Below are positions 46,923 through 54,723 of a stretch of 64,000 bases of DNA, piece by piece. The notes under the pieces are model-generated. The model saw nothing but the letters and a program-made list of their open reading frames with translations, did not search any database and was not told the DNA's origin. This DNA comes from a virus. Each line of letters opens with the position of its first letter. Positions within the stretch are counted from its first letter, which is position 1. The stretch lies in the IMG/VR virus record IMGVR_UViG_3300023174_000045, positions 124,001 through 188,000 of that record; one strand, given 5' to 3'. The translations under genes were made by a program, and so were the position numbers.

Positions 46923-47576
46923 ATGATCAATCTACCAAAAGAATTTATCTCTGGGCACAGGTATCTTTTTGTGCATGGGCAAAGAAGCAGTGATGCTGAA
47001 TTTGAGGTATGTATTAATGGCAAAACAATCGACAACCCATTTGCAAGCGTTGAACAATTTGATTTAGATCACCCTGATCTTGGTCCAACGCAGTACGCAT
47101 TCAGCACTGAAACTTCTTTTTTGGGAGCCAGGACCATCTGCATCAAAATGCTTAAAGGGTCATTGACTTTGACAAGAGCTAGGGTAAGTTATCCTGCCAA
47201 GATAACCAACAGCGAAGGTATTGACTCATTTGGTTACTATTCATTGTTTCAGCCCATTGGTGATCCAAAGTGGCTTGTTAAGATAAATGGTCAGTTACAA
47301 ACGCTGGAACCACAAGATCAACATTTAACTGGCGAAGTCCACCACAGCATAACTGCTGGAGATGTCCTAGAATACTATCATGTCATGATTGAAGGTCCGA
47401 GCCACTGGTGTATTGCCTATTCACAATCTATACACAATGGAATAATTGATCAACAAGATCCCAACATTGAATCTATATTGCCTATTGATAATCAATCTGG
47501 AGTTGATTATCAATCCAGTAACAATCGATTGAACATTTTAAAAAATCAGCTTTTGGCTGATTACAAAAATAGCTGA
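46923..47576 (+). CDS. hypothetical protein
   Basis: 217 residues, beta-rich (GHRYLFVHGQRSSDAEFEVCING, SYPAKITNSEGIDSFGYYSLFQ). No RBS is obvious; the stop lies 5 bases inside tRNA-Thr. No family recognised. Could be a virion or enzyme subunit; sequence gives no clue. Confidence 0.55.
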   Translation: MINLPKEFISGHRYLFVHGQRSSDAEFEVCINGKTIDNPFASVEQFDLDHPDLGPTQYAFSTETSFLGARTICIKMLKGSLTLTRARVSYPAKITNSEGIDSFGYYSLFQPIGDPKWLVKINGQLQTLEPQDQHLTGEVHHSITAGDVLEYYHVMIEGPSHWCIAYSQSIHNGIIDQQDPNIESILPIDNQSGVDYQSSNNRLNILKNQLLADYKNS

Positions 47577-47646
47577 TGTGGCACAGTGGTAGCGCACTCC
47601 CTTGGTAAGGGAGAGGTCGCGGGTTCAATCCCCGCCATCAGCACCA
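47572..47646 (+). tRNA. tRNA-Thr(GGT)
   Basis: Acceptor GCTGATG/CATCAGC, anticodon arm CTCCC-TTGGTAA-GGGAG, CCA encoded. Overlaps the preceding CDS end by 5 bases. Confidence 0.93.
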
Positions 47647-47651
47647 GACAA

Positions 47652-47726
47652 CGGCCTTTGGTGAAATGGATATCATGCTTGTCTTCGAAACAAGCGGTGG
47701 CGGTTCGATCCCGTCAGGGCTGGCCA
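47652..47726 (+). tRNA. tRNA-Arg(TCG)
   Basis: Acceptor CGGCCTT/AGGGCTG, anticodon arm CTTGT-CTTCGAA-ACAAG, CCA encoded. Last tRNA of the bank; its 3' end overlaps the end of the convergent minus-strand gene. Confidence 0.88.
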
Positions 47727-48955
47727 TTTAATGCTACAGGCTTACTGGAAAAAGTCTTGTAGTTTAGCACTGTGTAGTTGTCATACAGTGTCTTATCAAC
47801 CCAAGGAGTTAGTCCACCGTTGGTAATGTCTCCTATAGACAGAGATGTTTCACCAATGCGATGCGCAACTTCATTCAGCACCTCGCCTAACACAGTGCGA
47901 ATATGAGGGTGCTGTTGTTCCAACACACGCAATACTGGCAGTTCAAACTGCATAAAAAATCCATAGTCCACTTGTTTGTCTGCTTGCCAGGCTCGCGAAT
48001 CGAACCCTGGATACAAATGGCACCGCATGGTGTCTTGCACATATCTGCTGAACTTTAATTCAGCCCGATCATTTTCGCTGGTGGCTTGATTGTGTGCTCT
48101 TGCTATCACAGGATCTTGTTTACACAAATTAATCAATTCATACCATCCACGTATGGCCAGTTCAGGCAGGTCTGGTGTCCAATAAAACGGTTCCCAAATT
48201 ACATTGTCTGGAAAGCCGTTGCTCCGAGTGCAGTAAGTGTAGTTACGTATCAGTCCTTCGGGGAAGAAGCCTTGATAGGTGTTGCCTGTTTGCATCACAC
48301 AAGGTTTGTCCAAGCCCAACATCAGTGCGGCACGACGATTGCCTATGCGCCGTTGCAGTTGCGCATCGGTGGCCACACTGAGCCAACGTCCAAAGAACAC
48401 ACCTGGTTTGGGACGACTATCCTTGAACACTTGTTCTGCGTCTTTATACGACTCAGCTACACGATCCAACCACTCTATTTTGATTACACCTGTGCCTGGA
48501 TGCTCATGTGCATAGCGTTCAGCATAGGGAACGGCATGATACTTGATTTCTCCGTACCAGTTATCTGGATTCAAATTGTTGAATGGTGTTGAATTTTCCA
48601 ACTCCTGTGTGACGAACACAATGATGTCATCTATGCGCAGGCCTTGTGCTGAGAAACTTTCAATGATATTGCGACTATCCCAGCCGCCACTGAACATCAC
48701 AGCCACATAGTCGTACTGTTCACGTATTTGTCTTGCTCTAGCATAGTAAAGTTCTTTCAAACTTTGATTGCGCCAGTGTCCTGCTGAATGTGCTTGAGCC
48801 CATACATCATCATAGTAATGCCAAGACACTGGTTGACCAGTGCGATGCCCTGCTTCCAGCGCATCTCGGTTTGAGTAAAACCAACTGTCGCCCACAGTGT
48901 AATGGCCCAGTGGACTGTACAACACTTCACCCACTGAATCTGGAACGTATATCAT
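47714..48955 (-). CDS. PP-loop (asparagine synthase-like) ATP-pyrophosphatase
   Basis: 413 residues. VAVMFSGGWDSRNIIES (~83-99) is the PP-loop SGGxDS motif of adenylating amidotransferases such as asparagine synthetase C-domains. No N-terminal Cys glutaminase domain is present, so ammonia or an amine would be used directly. The lack of a CxxC...C zinc cluster and the length speak against QueC. ATGA-coupled to the hydrolase gene upstream on the minus strand; its stop lies in tRNA-Arg(TCG). Confidence 0.72.
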   Translation of the reverse strand: MIYVPDSVGEVLYSPLGHYTVGDSWFYSNRDALEAGHRTGQPVSWHYYDDVWAQAHSAGHWRNQSLKELYYARARQIREQYDYVAVMFSGGWDSRNIIESFSAQGLRIDDIIVFVTQELENSTPFNNLNPDNWYGEIKYHAVPYAERYAHEHPGTGVIKIEWLDRVAESYKDAEQVFKDSRPKPGVFFGRWLSVATDAQLQRRIGNRRAALMLGLDKPCVMQTGNTYQGFFPEGLIRNYTYCTRSNGFPDNVIWEPFYWTPDLPELAIRGWYELINLCKQDPVIARAHNQATSENDRAELKFSRYVQDTMRCHLYPGFDSRAWQADKQVDYGFFMQFELPVLRVLEQQHPHIRTVLGEVLNEVAHRIGETSLSIGDITNGGLTPWVDKTLYDNYTVLNYKTFSSKPVALNGQP

Positions 48956-49857
48956 GCTAGTAAGAACTCCCGAACACGATCCAGTGCTGACTGATAACCA
49001 TGTTCCCACAGTGCAAAGTGTGTGGCACCGGGTATGGTATACGTTTGCAACTCAGCCATAGCAAAATATTCACATGCGCGATCAAACCAATCTTGCGGAA
49101 CATCCACATCATGTTCGCCACGAGTAAACAAAATTGGCACCCCGGCCAATGCGTCCACATCAAAGCCATGATTGTCATGCAACAAGGGCCAGTTGATCCT
49201 GTCCAACCACCATGTTCTAGGTGCAGTCCACGAATCCAAGTTGTAAGAAGTATAGTCTTGTGTGAGTCTTTGCATTTCCTTGTACCAAGAATCCACACGC
49301 TGTGGCTTGCCTATTTCACGATCACTGATTTTATTGAGTTGTTGCTCTACCAGCATATCCAAACTGGTACTCCAGTAGCCCGATTCAGTAGCAGTACGTT
49401 GCCACAGTCGTATCATAGCAGGGTGTTGTTGGCACCAGGTGGTATCAAACACCGTAGGGCTCATTACCACAGCACGATTGACCACGCCTTGTGCAGCCAG
49501 CACCAGTGGGACCATGGTGGTGTTGCAGAAGCCTAGTGCGGCAATGTTATTGTACCCAGGCAAGGTTTCAGTCACAGCCGCAATCTGTTCAGCAAAGTAA
49601 ATTCTATTGTAGTCAGGGCGCGACACACCTGTGCTGTTGCCAAATCCCAAAGCATCTACCATGTACACATCCACACCTTGTTCAGCCAATTGTTCAGCAT
49701 GTGTTGTACCTGTGCCTGGATCAAAATGCCAAAAGTTTCTGCCACTCATTGAACGGCCAGGTAAGATTATCACAGCACGTTGATTGTTGGGTGCAGTGAC
49801 TCGGTGAACATAAATGTTCCCTGATTCAAACGGTACGTAATAGTGTGGAATAACCAT
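48952..49857 (-). CDS. alpha/beta hydrolase with Cys at the nucleophile elbow
   Basis: 301 residues. ILPGRSMSGRNFWHF holds the oxyanion region, DVYMVDALGFGNSTG the second strand, ALGFCNTTMVP the elbow with Cys111 where Ser is usual, TRGEHDVDVP the acid and PGATHFALWEHG the catalytic His. Cys nucleophiles occur in dienelactone hydrolase-type enzymes. Overlaps the aminotransferase gene by 32 bp and is ATGA-coupled to the PP-loop gene. Probably releases or activates a small-molecule product of the cassette. Confidence 0.75.
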   Translation of the reverse strand: MVIPHYYVPFESGNIYVHRVTAPNNQRAVIILPGRSMSGRNFWHFDPGTGTTHAEQLAEQGVDVYMVDALGFGNSTGVSRPDYNRIYFAEQIAAVTETLPGYNNIAALGFCNTTMVPLVLAAQGVVNRAVVMSPTVFDTTWCQQHPAMIRLWQRTATESGYWSTSLDMLVEQQLNKISDREIGKPQRVDSWYKEMQRLTQDYTSYNLDSWTAPRTWWLDRINWPLLHDNHGFDVDALAGVPILFTRGEHDVDVPQDWFDRACEYFAMAELQTYTIPGATHFALWEHGYQSALDRVREFLLA

Positions 49858-50695
49858 CCAGTGTCCAGGCTTTTTGTATGAGTTTTTTCAGTGTGTACTG
49901 TTCAGGTGACACTGAAAACTTTTGAGATTCAAATTCAGTAACAGGCACAATGTCTCCAGCTGTGCTGGTAACAAACATGTCAGTGGCAGCTTCTAGCATG
50001 CCCGCATCAATGTCTGAATATTTATAGTTGATACCATGAGCATCACACAACTGTTGCACAAGATGCATGGTAATTCCGCCCAGTACGTTTTGTCGTGGTA
50101 TGTGTATGACTGAATCAATGACCACAGCCACATTAAATCCAGGTCCTTCAGTCAAATGCCCATTGTGATCCAACAGCACTGCACTGTCATATCCACGGTC
50201 TTGGGCCTGCCATTGGCTTTGTGTTAGATCTTGCCAGGCCCAGTTTTTGTAACTCTGATTGATAGATGTTGAAGGAACTCGTTGAGTTGTGCTCAAGCAC
50301 AGTCTAGCAGAGTTGGCCACATTGAATCCGTAATAGGGTTTGACATAGGCCATGACTTGTGTGTTGCAACGGGTTAAGTCTCTAGGGTTACCTGAATCAG
50401 GAATACCTCTTGTGACCACAAACCAAACAAACGCTGATTCTAATTTGCTACGGTTGTATAACTCTGCCACCACGGTTTTTAATTCTTCACTGGTGTACAG
50501 CAAAGGCAATCGCCAACCACGACAACTGTTCTCTAATCTGTTGATATGTTGATTGAGTTGTAATGCTCGGCCATGTTTGACTGCCAACACGTCATAGGTG
50601 GCATCTGAGTGTACCACACCCAGATCCATGATGCTCAAGGAGAGATCGGCAAGATTGCAATAGGTTCCATTGCGCCAGGCAGGAAAGTTGTTCAT
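49826..50695 (-). CDS. class IV aminotransferase (BCAT/DAAT/ADC lyase-like)
   Basis: 289 residues, PLP fold type IV. The start FPAWRNGTYC...LSLSIMDLGVVHSDATYDVL, the lysine segment SYKNWAWQDLTQSQWQAQDRGYDSAVLLD, LTEGPGFNVAVV and the C-terminal TSTAGDIVPV match branched-chain/D-amino-acid aminotransferases and aminodeoxychorismate lyase. First gene of the three-gene minus-strand cassette, divergent from ahpC; the 163-bp gap 50696-50858 holds both promoters. Confidence 0.82.
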   Translation of the reverse strand: MNNFPAWRNGTYCNLADLSLSIMDLGVVHSDATYDVLAVKHGRALQLNQHINRLENSCRGWRLPLLYTSEELKTVVAELYNRSKLESAFVWFVVTRGIPDSGNPRDLTRCNTQVMAYVKPYYGFNVANSARLCLSTTQRVPSTSINQSYKNWAWQDLTQSQWQAQDRGYDSAVLLDHNGHLTEGPGFNVAVVIDSVIHIPRQNVLGGITMHLVQQLCDAHGINYKYSDIDAGMLEAATDMFVTSTAGDIVPVTEFESQKFSVSPEQYTLKKLIQKAWTLDGYSTLLRTV

Positions 50696-50800
50696 GATAT
50701 ATTATATAATAAATTTTGGTAAAACGCAATAGAAAATGCCAAACATCAACATTAAAAAATACAATGGCAAAAACCGTAGATCTCCACTATAGACATGCTA

Positions 50801-50806
50801 TATACT
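50801..50806 (+). promoter_or_regulatory. -10 of ahpC promoter with adjacent dyad
   Basis: TATACT at 50801-50806 without a recognisable -35, preceded by CTATAGACATGCTATATAC (from 50787), an ATAG/CTAT dyad. The missing -35 suggests an activator. The spacing differs from the OxyR consensus (7-base gaps). Confidence 0.35.
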
Positions 50807-50858
50807 AGTGTTAATACTAATAGACTTAGTATTTCATTCATTAACACAAGGAGATAAA

Positions 50859-51392
50859 ATGAAAACAGTTGGCGATAAAATTGAAAAGTTTGCAGTGACC
50901 GGAATCAACCCTGGTAAAGATGATTTCTTTACTATCACAGATGAGAGTTTTGCCGGCAAGTGGAAAGTGATTGCTTTCTATCCCAAAGACTTTACATTTG
51001 TTTGCCCCACAGAGATTGTGGCCTATGACAAGTTGAACTCGGACTTTGCTGACCGTGATGCTGTATTGCTTACAGGTAGCACAGACAATGAGTTCTGCAA
51101 ACTAGCATGGCAACGTAGTCATGAAGACTTGAGCAAGATCACCCACATTCAGTTTGCTGACACACAGCGTGGTGAACTCAGTTTGGTTGAACAACTGGGT
51201 GTGTTCTTTGCACCAGCAGGTGCGGCACTTCGTGCTACATTCATTGTGGACCCAGACAATGTGATCCAACACGTGACTGTGAACAACTTGAATGTTGGTC
51301 GTAGCCCAGAAGAATCTTTGCGTATTTTGGACGCATTGCAAACTGGCGAACTGTGTGCTTGTAACCGTACTGTGGGCGGGGAGACACTGTAA
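50859..51392 (+). CDS. ahpC: peroxiredoxin AhpC
   Basis: 177 residues. FYPKDFTFVCPTE has the peroxidatic Cys49; the resolving Cys is in GELCACNRTVGG (Cys166/168). It reduces peroxides, and its partner AhpD is the next gene (TAATG overlap), the arrangement of actinobacterial AhpC-AhpD. AAGGAGATAAA precedes the ATG at 50859; 50808 is an in-frame upstream codon. A bacterial stress gene in a phage. Confidence 0.93.
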   Translation: MKTVGDKIEKFAVTGINPGKDDFFTITDESFAGKWKVIAFYPKDFTFVCPTEIVAYDKLNSDFADRDAVLLTGSTDNEFCKLAWQRSHEDLSKITHIQFADTQRGELSLVEQLGVFFAPAGAALRATFIVDPDNVIQHVTVNNLNVGRSPEESLRILDALQTGELCACNRTVGGETL

Positions 51393-51898
51393 TGGCATTC
51401 ATTGACTCCGTAAAGGAAGCGTTGCCAGACTACGCCAAGGACACCAAGTTAAATCTTGACGCTGTTCTTTTGCGTAGTACTTTGGATGCAGATGTGGCCA
51501 TGGGTTGTGCTGTGGCCGCACTGGCTGCAACTGGTAACGGTAAAATCCTATCAGTAATTTTAGCAGATGCTCCAGTACATGCAGAGTCAGCAATGACAGC
51601 GGCTAGTATCATGGCACAGAACAATGTATGGTATCCATATGTTGAAATGGCAGATGATCCTGCATTAAAAGGTTTACCGGCAGGATTGCGCATGAATGCT
51701 ATTGCGTCACATGGTGGAACTACCAAATCAAACTTTGAGGCGTTTAGCCTTGCTGCCAGCATTGTGGGCAAGTGTCACTTCTGTGTGAAAGCACACTACG
51801 AAACGCTCAAGCAAGAAGGTTACACAGTTGAACAGCTTCGTGACATTGGAAGAATTGCAGCCGTAATGAATTCGGTTGCCAAAGTTTTAAACGCTTGA
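51392..51898 (+). CDS. ahpD: alkyl hydroperoxide reductase AhpD
   Basis: 168 residues. GKCHFCVKAHYETL gives the catalytic CxxC (Cys128, Cys131) and the His proton relay; the fold is the carboxymuconolactone-decarboxylase-like all-alpha fold. AhpD passes electrons from lipoamide enzymes to AhpC. TAATG-coupled to ahpC and followed by a terminator, so the pair is a two-gene unit. Confidence 0.93.
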   Translation: MAFIDSVKEALPDYAKDTKLNLDAVLLRSTLDADVAMGCAVAALAATGNGKILSVILADAPVHAESAMTAASIMAQNNVWYPYVEMADDPALKGLPAGLRMNAIASHGGTTKSNFEAFSLAASIVGKCHFCVKAHYETLKQEGYTVEQLRDIGRIAAVMNSVAKVLNA

Positions 51899-51900
51899 TC

Positions 51901-51924
51901 AAAAGGGTCCAATGGGCCCTTTTT
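51901..51924 (+). terminator. terminator after ahpD
   Basis: AAAAGGGTCC (51901-51910), AAT loop, GGGCCCTTTT (51914-51923), T tail. Confidence 0.85.
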
Positions 51925-51926
51925 CA

Positions 51927-51955
51927 TTGACACACAATGGATTCTTTGTTATACT
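51927..51955 (+). promoter_or_regulatory. sigma70-like promoter
   Basis: TTGACA (51927-51932), 17-bp spacer, TATACT (51950-51955), for the gene at 51981. Confidence 0.7.
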
Positions 51956-51980
51956 GTATGCCAAGGATGTAAATAACAGT

Positions 51981-52163
51981 ATGACTGAACAAACTGAACC
52001 TAAAAAATTTACCGATACGTTGAAAGACGCATTAGCCAAAAAACACGCGGCTGCTCATCCTGATGCCAAAACCAAAACAGGCAAAAGTGGCAAAACCAAA
52101 AAATCTGGCACTCCTGTGGTAGCAGGGAGACCTGTGCAACGAGCAGTGGGACGTGGTGGATGA
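51981..52163 (+). CDS. basic Lys-rich small protein
   Basis: 60 residues. Helical start (EPKKFTDTLKDALAKKHAAA), then KTKTGKSGKTKKSGTPVV and RPVQRAVGRGG: strongly basic and probably nucleic-acid binding. The ATG at 51981 lies 26 bases after the -10. ATGA-coupled to the next gene. Confidence 0.6.
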   Translation: MTEQTEPKKFTDTLKDALAKKHAAAHPDAKTKTGKSGKTKKSGTPVVAGRPVQRAVGRGG

Positions 52164-52456
52164 GCAACGAATTAGCCCGATTTGTCAACAGCCGACGGCG
52201 ACACAAAACTGATGTGGCTGTGGCCAGGCAAGTCAAGATTGCTCGAGCACACAATAGTACTTCAGATGTTAAGCAACCACATCGACTTGCAAAACGTCAT
52301 GCCATGGACTGTGGTAACCCGCAATGTTACTTGTGTGGCAACCCACGCAAGACACACAAAGACAAACTGACACAACAAGAAAAACGCTTGTTCCAAGACT
52401 TGGAACAACAAACAGATCGACATTCAAACGGATTATCAACCAAGGAAGAACCATGA
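52160..52456 (+). CDS. conserved phage protein with Cys motif
   Basis: 98 residues, basic. MDCGNPQCYLCGNPRKTHKDKLTQQEKRLFQDL contains CGNPxCxxCGNPR, a probable zinc knuckle found in many phage proteins without known role. ATGA-coupled on both sides. Confidence 0.68.
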   Translation: MSNELARFVNSRRRHKTDVAVARQVKIARAHNSTSDVKQPHRLAKRHAMDCGNPQCYLCGNPRKTHKDKLTQQEKRLFQDLEQQTDRHSNGLSTKEEP

Positions 52457-52719
52457 AGCACCCAGCAGACAGAACAGCCGGCCTCAACTCAGAACTAGCA
52501 GTGGAGATGATTGGCAACAGATACAATTTGATCCTAGCTGGCGCCCGCCGCATGAGAGAACTCAGTCGTGGTGACTTGCCTAAAATCACACTTAAATTTC
52601 CACACAGTGCAGGCGTCACAGCCATGCTGGAAATTGAAGCTGGCAAGATTGGCAAGGATTATATCTATCGTGAAACAGAAGTTCAACCACGACGCCGCAA
52701 CAAGCAACAACCCTTGTAA
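52453..52719 (+). CDS. RNA polymerase omega subunit-like protein
   Basis: 88 residues. NSELAVEMIGNRYNLILAGARRMRELSRGD resembles the RpoZ core (N-R-(F/Y)-x-L-x-x-x-A-x-R-x-R-x-L). Omega helps assemble host RNA polymerase, so a phage copy could alter the host enzyme. AAGGAAGAACC precedes the ATG at 52453. Similarity is limited to one motif region, so this is a moderate call. Confidence 0.55.
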   Translation: MKHPADRTAGLNSELAVEMIGNRYNLILAGARRMRELSRGDLPKITLKFPHSAGVTAMLEIEAGKIGKDYIYRETEVQPRRRNKQQPL

Positions 52720-52721
52720 CA

Positions 52722-53186
52722 GTGGATGAAAAGAACAGCGCCCGGGGACGTGACAGTTTTGATTCGGAAACTGGCAACACCTTGGTGCATTTTTTTAACC
52801 GCAATGTCATGCCATATCCCACTGAAGCTGGTGGGCACAAATTTGACCTTGTACCGGTTCAAAATCAAAAAGACCTCATGGTCAATGCGGCACGTATGCA
52901 TGCTCAACAAGAGTATGATCGCATTATGGAACTGGTGGCAGTGTTGCAACGCCAAGCTGAGGACATACAACACCGTTTGAACATAACCGATCAGGTTCGT
53001 GAGGCAAAATACGAATTCCAAACTTACCATGGACAGATCTACTGGTTGGTTGAAGACCATCGACACAACTGCAAACGGCTAGTTCACACTGGACCTGCAG
53101 ACTGGAACACTGGCCGACCTGAGGGATACGAATACATTTGCCAGGTGCAATGGCTAGGCGACTACACATGGAAAAAAGTAGAGTAA
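52722..53186 (+). CDS. DUF2452-like protein
   Basis: 154 residues from a GTG. PYPTEAGGHKFDLVPVQNQKDLMVNAARMHAQQEYDRIMELVAVLQRQAEDIQHRLNI and VREAKYEFQTYHGQIYWLVEDH fit the DUF2452 pattern (LPYPTxxG..., long helix, G-x-x-Y-x-L-x-E). Function unknown. Starts 2 bases after the omega-like stop. Confidence 0.6.
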   Translation: MDEKNSARGRDSFDSETGNTLVHFFNRNVMPYPTEAGGHKFDLVPVQNQKDLMVNAARMHAQQEYDRIMELVAVLQRQAEDIQHRLNITDQVREAKYEFQTYHGQIYWLVEDHRHNCKRLVHTGPADWNTGRPEGYEYICQVQWLGDYTWKKVE

Positions 53187-53193
53187 ATAATTT

Positions 53194-53757
53194 ATGTTTT
53201 ATAAATTTGTTGACCTACCAAATTTGTCACAGATTCAGTCTGACGTTTTGAATTTTGTAAATTCCGCAGAATATGCTTTGGAAGAAAATGAAGCTCATAG
53301 CATTAGATTTGCTCATACTTGGCAGCATGTTCAAAGTGTGGTTGATGCAGTTGAAACTATTTGTTCTTGGCAACATGTAAAATACATTGCATTTGCCACC
53401 ACTCAAGCAAGAACATTTGGTACAACACCGCATAGAGATTCTGTCACAGATGATACAGAATATCCTTGGGCACTGAATATTCCCATAGCAAATTGGAATC
53501 AGACCTATGTGAATTTTTACAGCGCTCAGAATACAACTGGCGCCACAGTGACATTTGGTCGTGATCAATATCAATATCCAGCAACACTGTTTGATCCTTC
53601 CCAAGTAAAACTTGAAGAAACAGTTTGTCTTGACCGGCCAGCATTTTTTAACACCAGAGAAATACATTCACCTGTTAACTATACATCAAAAGCCAGACAC
53701 ATAATCAGTGTGAGATTTCACGTTGATTTGCGAAAATACAATTTGGGATTGGTGTAG
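53194..53757 (+). CDS. 2OG-oxygenase/cupin-like protein (copy B)
   Basis: 187 residues. TTPHRDSVTDDTEYPWALNIPI has the H-x-D pair, RPAFFNTREIHSPVNYTSKARHIISVRF has the distal His and Arg, as in Fe(II)/2-oxoglutarate oxygenases. Same arrangement as the gene at 37243. AT-rich start. The substrate may be a glycan, nucleotide or protein; not decidable. Confidence 0.55.
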   Translation: MFYKFVDLPNLSQIQSDVLNFVNSAEYALEENEAHSIRFAHTWQHVQSVVDAVETICSWQHVKYIAFATTQARTFGTTPHRDSVTDDTEYPWALNIPIANWNQTYVNFYSAQNTTGATVTFGRDQYQYPATLFDPSQVKLEETVCLDRPAFFNTREIHSPVNYTSKARHIISVRFHVDLRKYNLGLV

Positions 53758-53771
53758 TACTTTGGTAGTAC

Positions 53772-53800
53772 TTGACCAATAATTGCCAAACTGTTATAAT
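53772..53800 (+). promoter_or_regulatory. stereotyped promoter (leaderless gene)
   Basis: TTGACC (53772-53777), 17-bp spacer AATAATTGCCAAACTGT, TATAAT (53795-53800); ATG of the gene 7 bases later. Preceded by AGTACTTTGGTAGTACT. Confidence 0.8.
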
Positions 53801-53806
53801 TTGAGA

Positions 53807-54040
53807 ATGTATAAAATAATAAGCAAAAATGGGTTACCACTGAATTCGTGTCCAACACTGGACGAAGCCATGGCATTTGCCAAAATTGTAGGTGCATTTG
53901 TGACTATACGTGGGCCAGGATTTGAAGTATGCGGGCGCTTTGGCGTTGATGCAGTGCAGGATGGGCTTTGCCCAGATGGTGTTGCATATGACTGGAACAA
54001 AGCAAGTCGCATTGGACGAGTAAAACGAGAACGAACATAA
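53807..54040 (+). CDS. hypothetical small protein, probably leaderless
   Basis: 77 residues: MYKIISKNGLPLNSC, then GAFVTIRGPGFEVCGRFGVDAV. The ATG at 53807 is 7 bases after TATAAT and there is no RBS. No family recognised. Confidence 0.6.
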   Translation: MYKIISKNGLPLNSCPTLDEAMAFAKIVGAFVTIRGPGFEVCGRFGVDAVQDGLCPDGVAYDWNKASRIGRVKRERT

Positions 54041-54050
54041 GGAGCATGAC

Positions 54051-54617
54051 ATGCCAGCAGTATTTTTAGTCAGTGACACACACTTTGGTCACGCTGGTGT
54101 GTGCCGCTTCACTCACCCTGATGACGCCACTGTGAAGTTGCGTCCCTGGGACAACCCTGACGACATGGATGAAGAAATGATCCGTCGCTGGAACGATCGT
54201 GTGCGTCCCTCAGACAAGGTGTATCACTTGGGCGATGTAGTAATCAACCGCAAGGCATTGAGCACCTTGGCCAGGTTGAACGGGGACAAAGTATTGATCC
54301 GTGGCAATCATGACATTTTCCGTGATGACGAATACAGACAGTACTTTCGTGAGTTGCGAGCATACCATGTCATGAACGGAATGATATTGAGTCATATCCC
54401 AATTCACTCAGAATCGTTGGGTCGATTTGGCACCAACATTCACGGACACTTGCACGCCAGTCGTGTAAAGATCAACGGTGAAGTTGACGTACGGTATCAT
54501 TGTGTGTGCGTGGAGCAGACTGACTTTGCACCTATCTTGTTGGATGATGTGTACAAACGCATTGAGGCAGAAGGTGGTAGCATTGGCTTCCGCAATGGCA
54601 ACGGTCCCGCAATGTAA
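54051..54617 (+). CDS. calcineurin-like metallophosphoesterase
   Basis: 188 residues. All metal motifs are present: SDTHFGH (~8-14), LGDVV, RGNHD, a final His in LSHIPIH and NIHGHLH. The length fits phosphodiesterases of the YfcE/phage type. AAGGAGCATGAC lies before the ATG. The stop overlaps a GTAATAC hairpin. Confidence 0.9.
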   Translation: MPAVFLVSDTHFGHAGVCRFTHPDDATVKLRPWDNPDDMDEEMIRRWNDRVRPSDKVYHLGDVVINRKALSTLARLNGDKVLIRGNHDIFRDDEYRQYFRELRAYHVMNGMILSHIPIHSESLGRFGTNIHGHLHASRVKINGEVDVRYHCVCVEQTDFAPILLDDVYKRIEAEGGSIGFRNGNGPAM

Positions 54618-54662
54618 TACTTGAGTATTACTTTTTAAAACCCTGCCCTGTGCAGGGTTTTT
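54614..54662 (+). terminator. double hairpin terminator
   Basis: GTAATAC-TTGA-GTATTAC (54614-54631) followed by TTTTT, then AAAACCCTGC (54637-54646) with GCAGGGTTTT (54652-54661). Confidence 0.8.
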
Positions 54663-54663
54663 C

Positions 54664-54692
54664 TTGACCAATAATTGCCAAAATGCTATAAT
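54664..54692 (+). promoter_or_regulatory. stereotyped promoter
   Basis: TTGACC (54664-54669), 17-bp spacer AATAATTGCCAAAATGC, TATAAT (54687-54692); overlaps the terminator's T tail. Confidence 0.8.
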
Positions 54693-54723
54693 ATGGACAT
54701 ATTGTAACAACAAGGAGCCAGCA

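Noticed and set aside
47714-48955. QueC (preQ0 synthase) as identity of the PP-loop protein
   Set aside because: It has the SGGxDS loop, but it is twice QueC length and lacks the QueC zinc cysteines; it is coupled to unrelated enzymes.
50787-50806. OxyR operator before ahpC
   Set aside because: ATAG and CTAT halves exist, but spacing is 5 instead of 7 bases and only one pair is clear.
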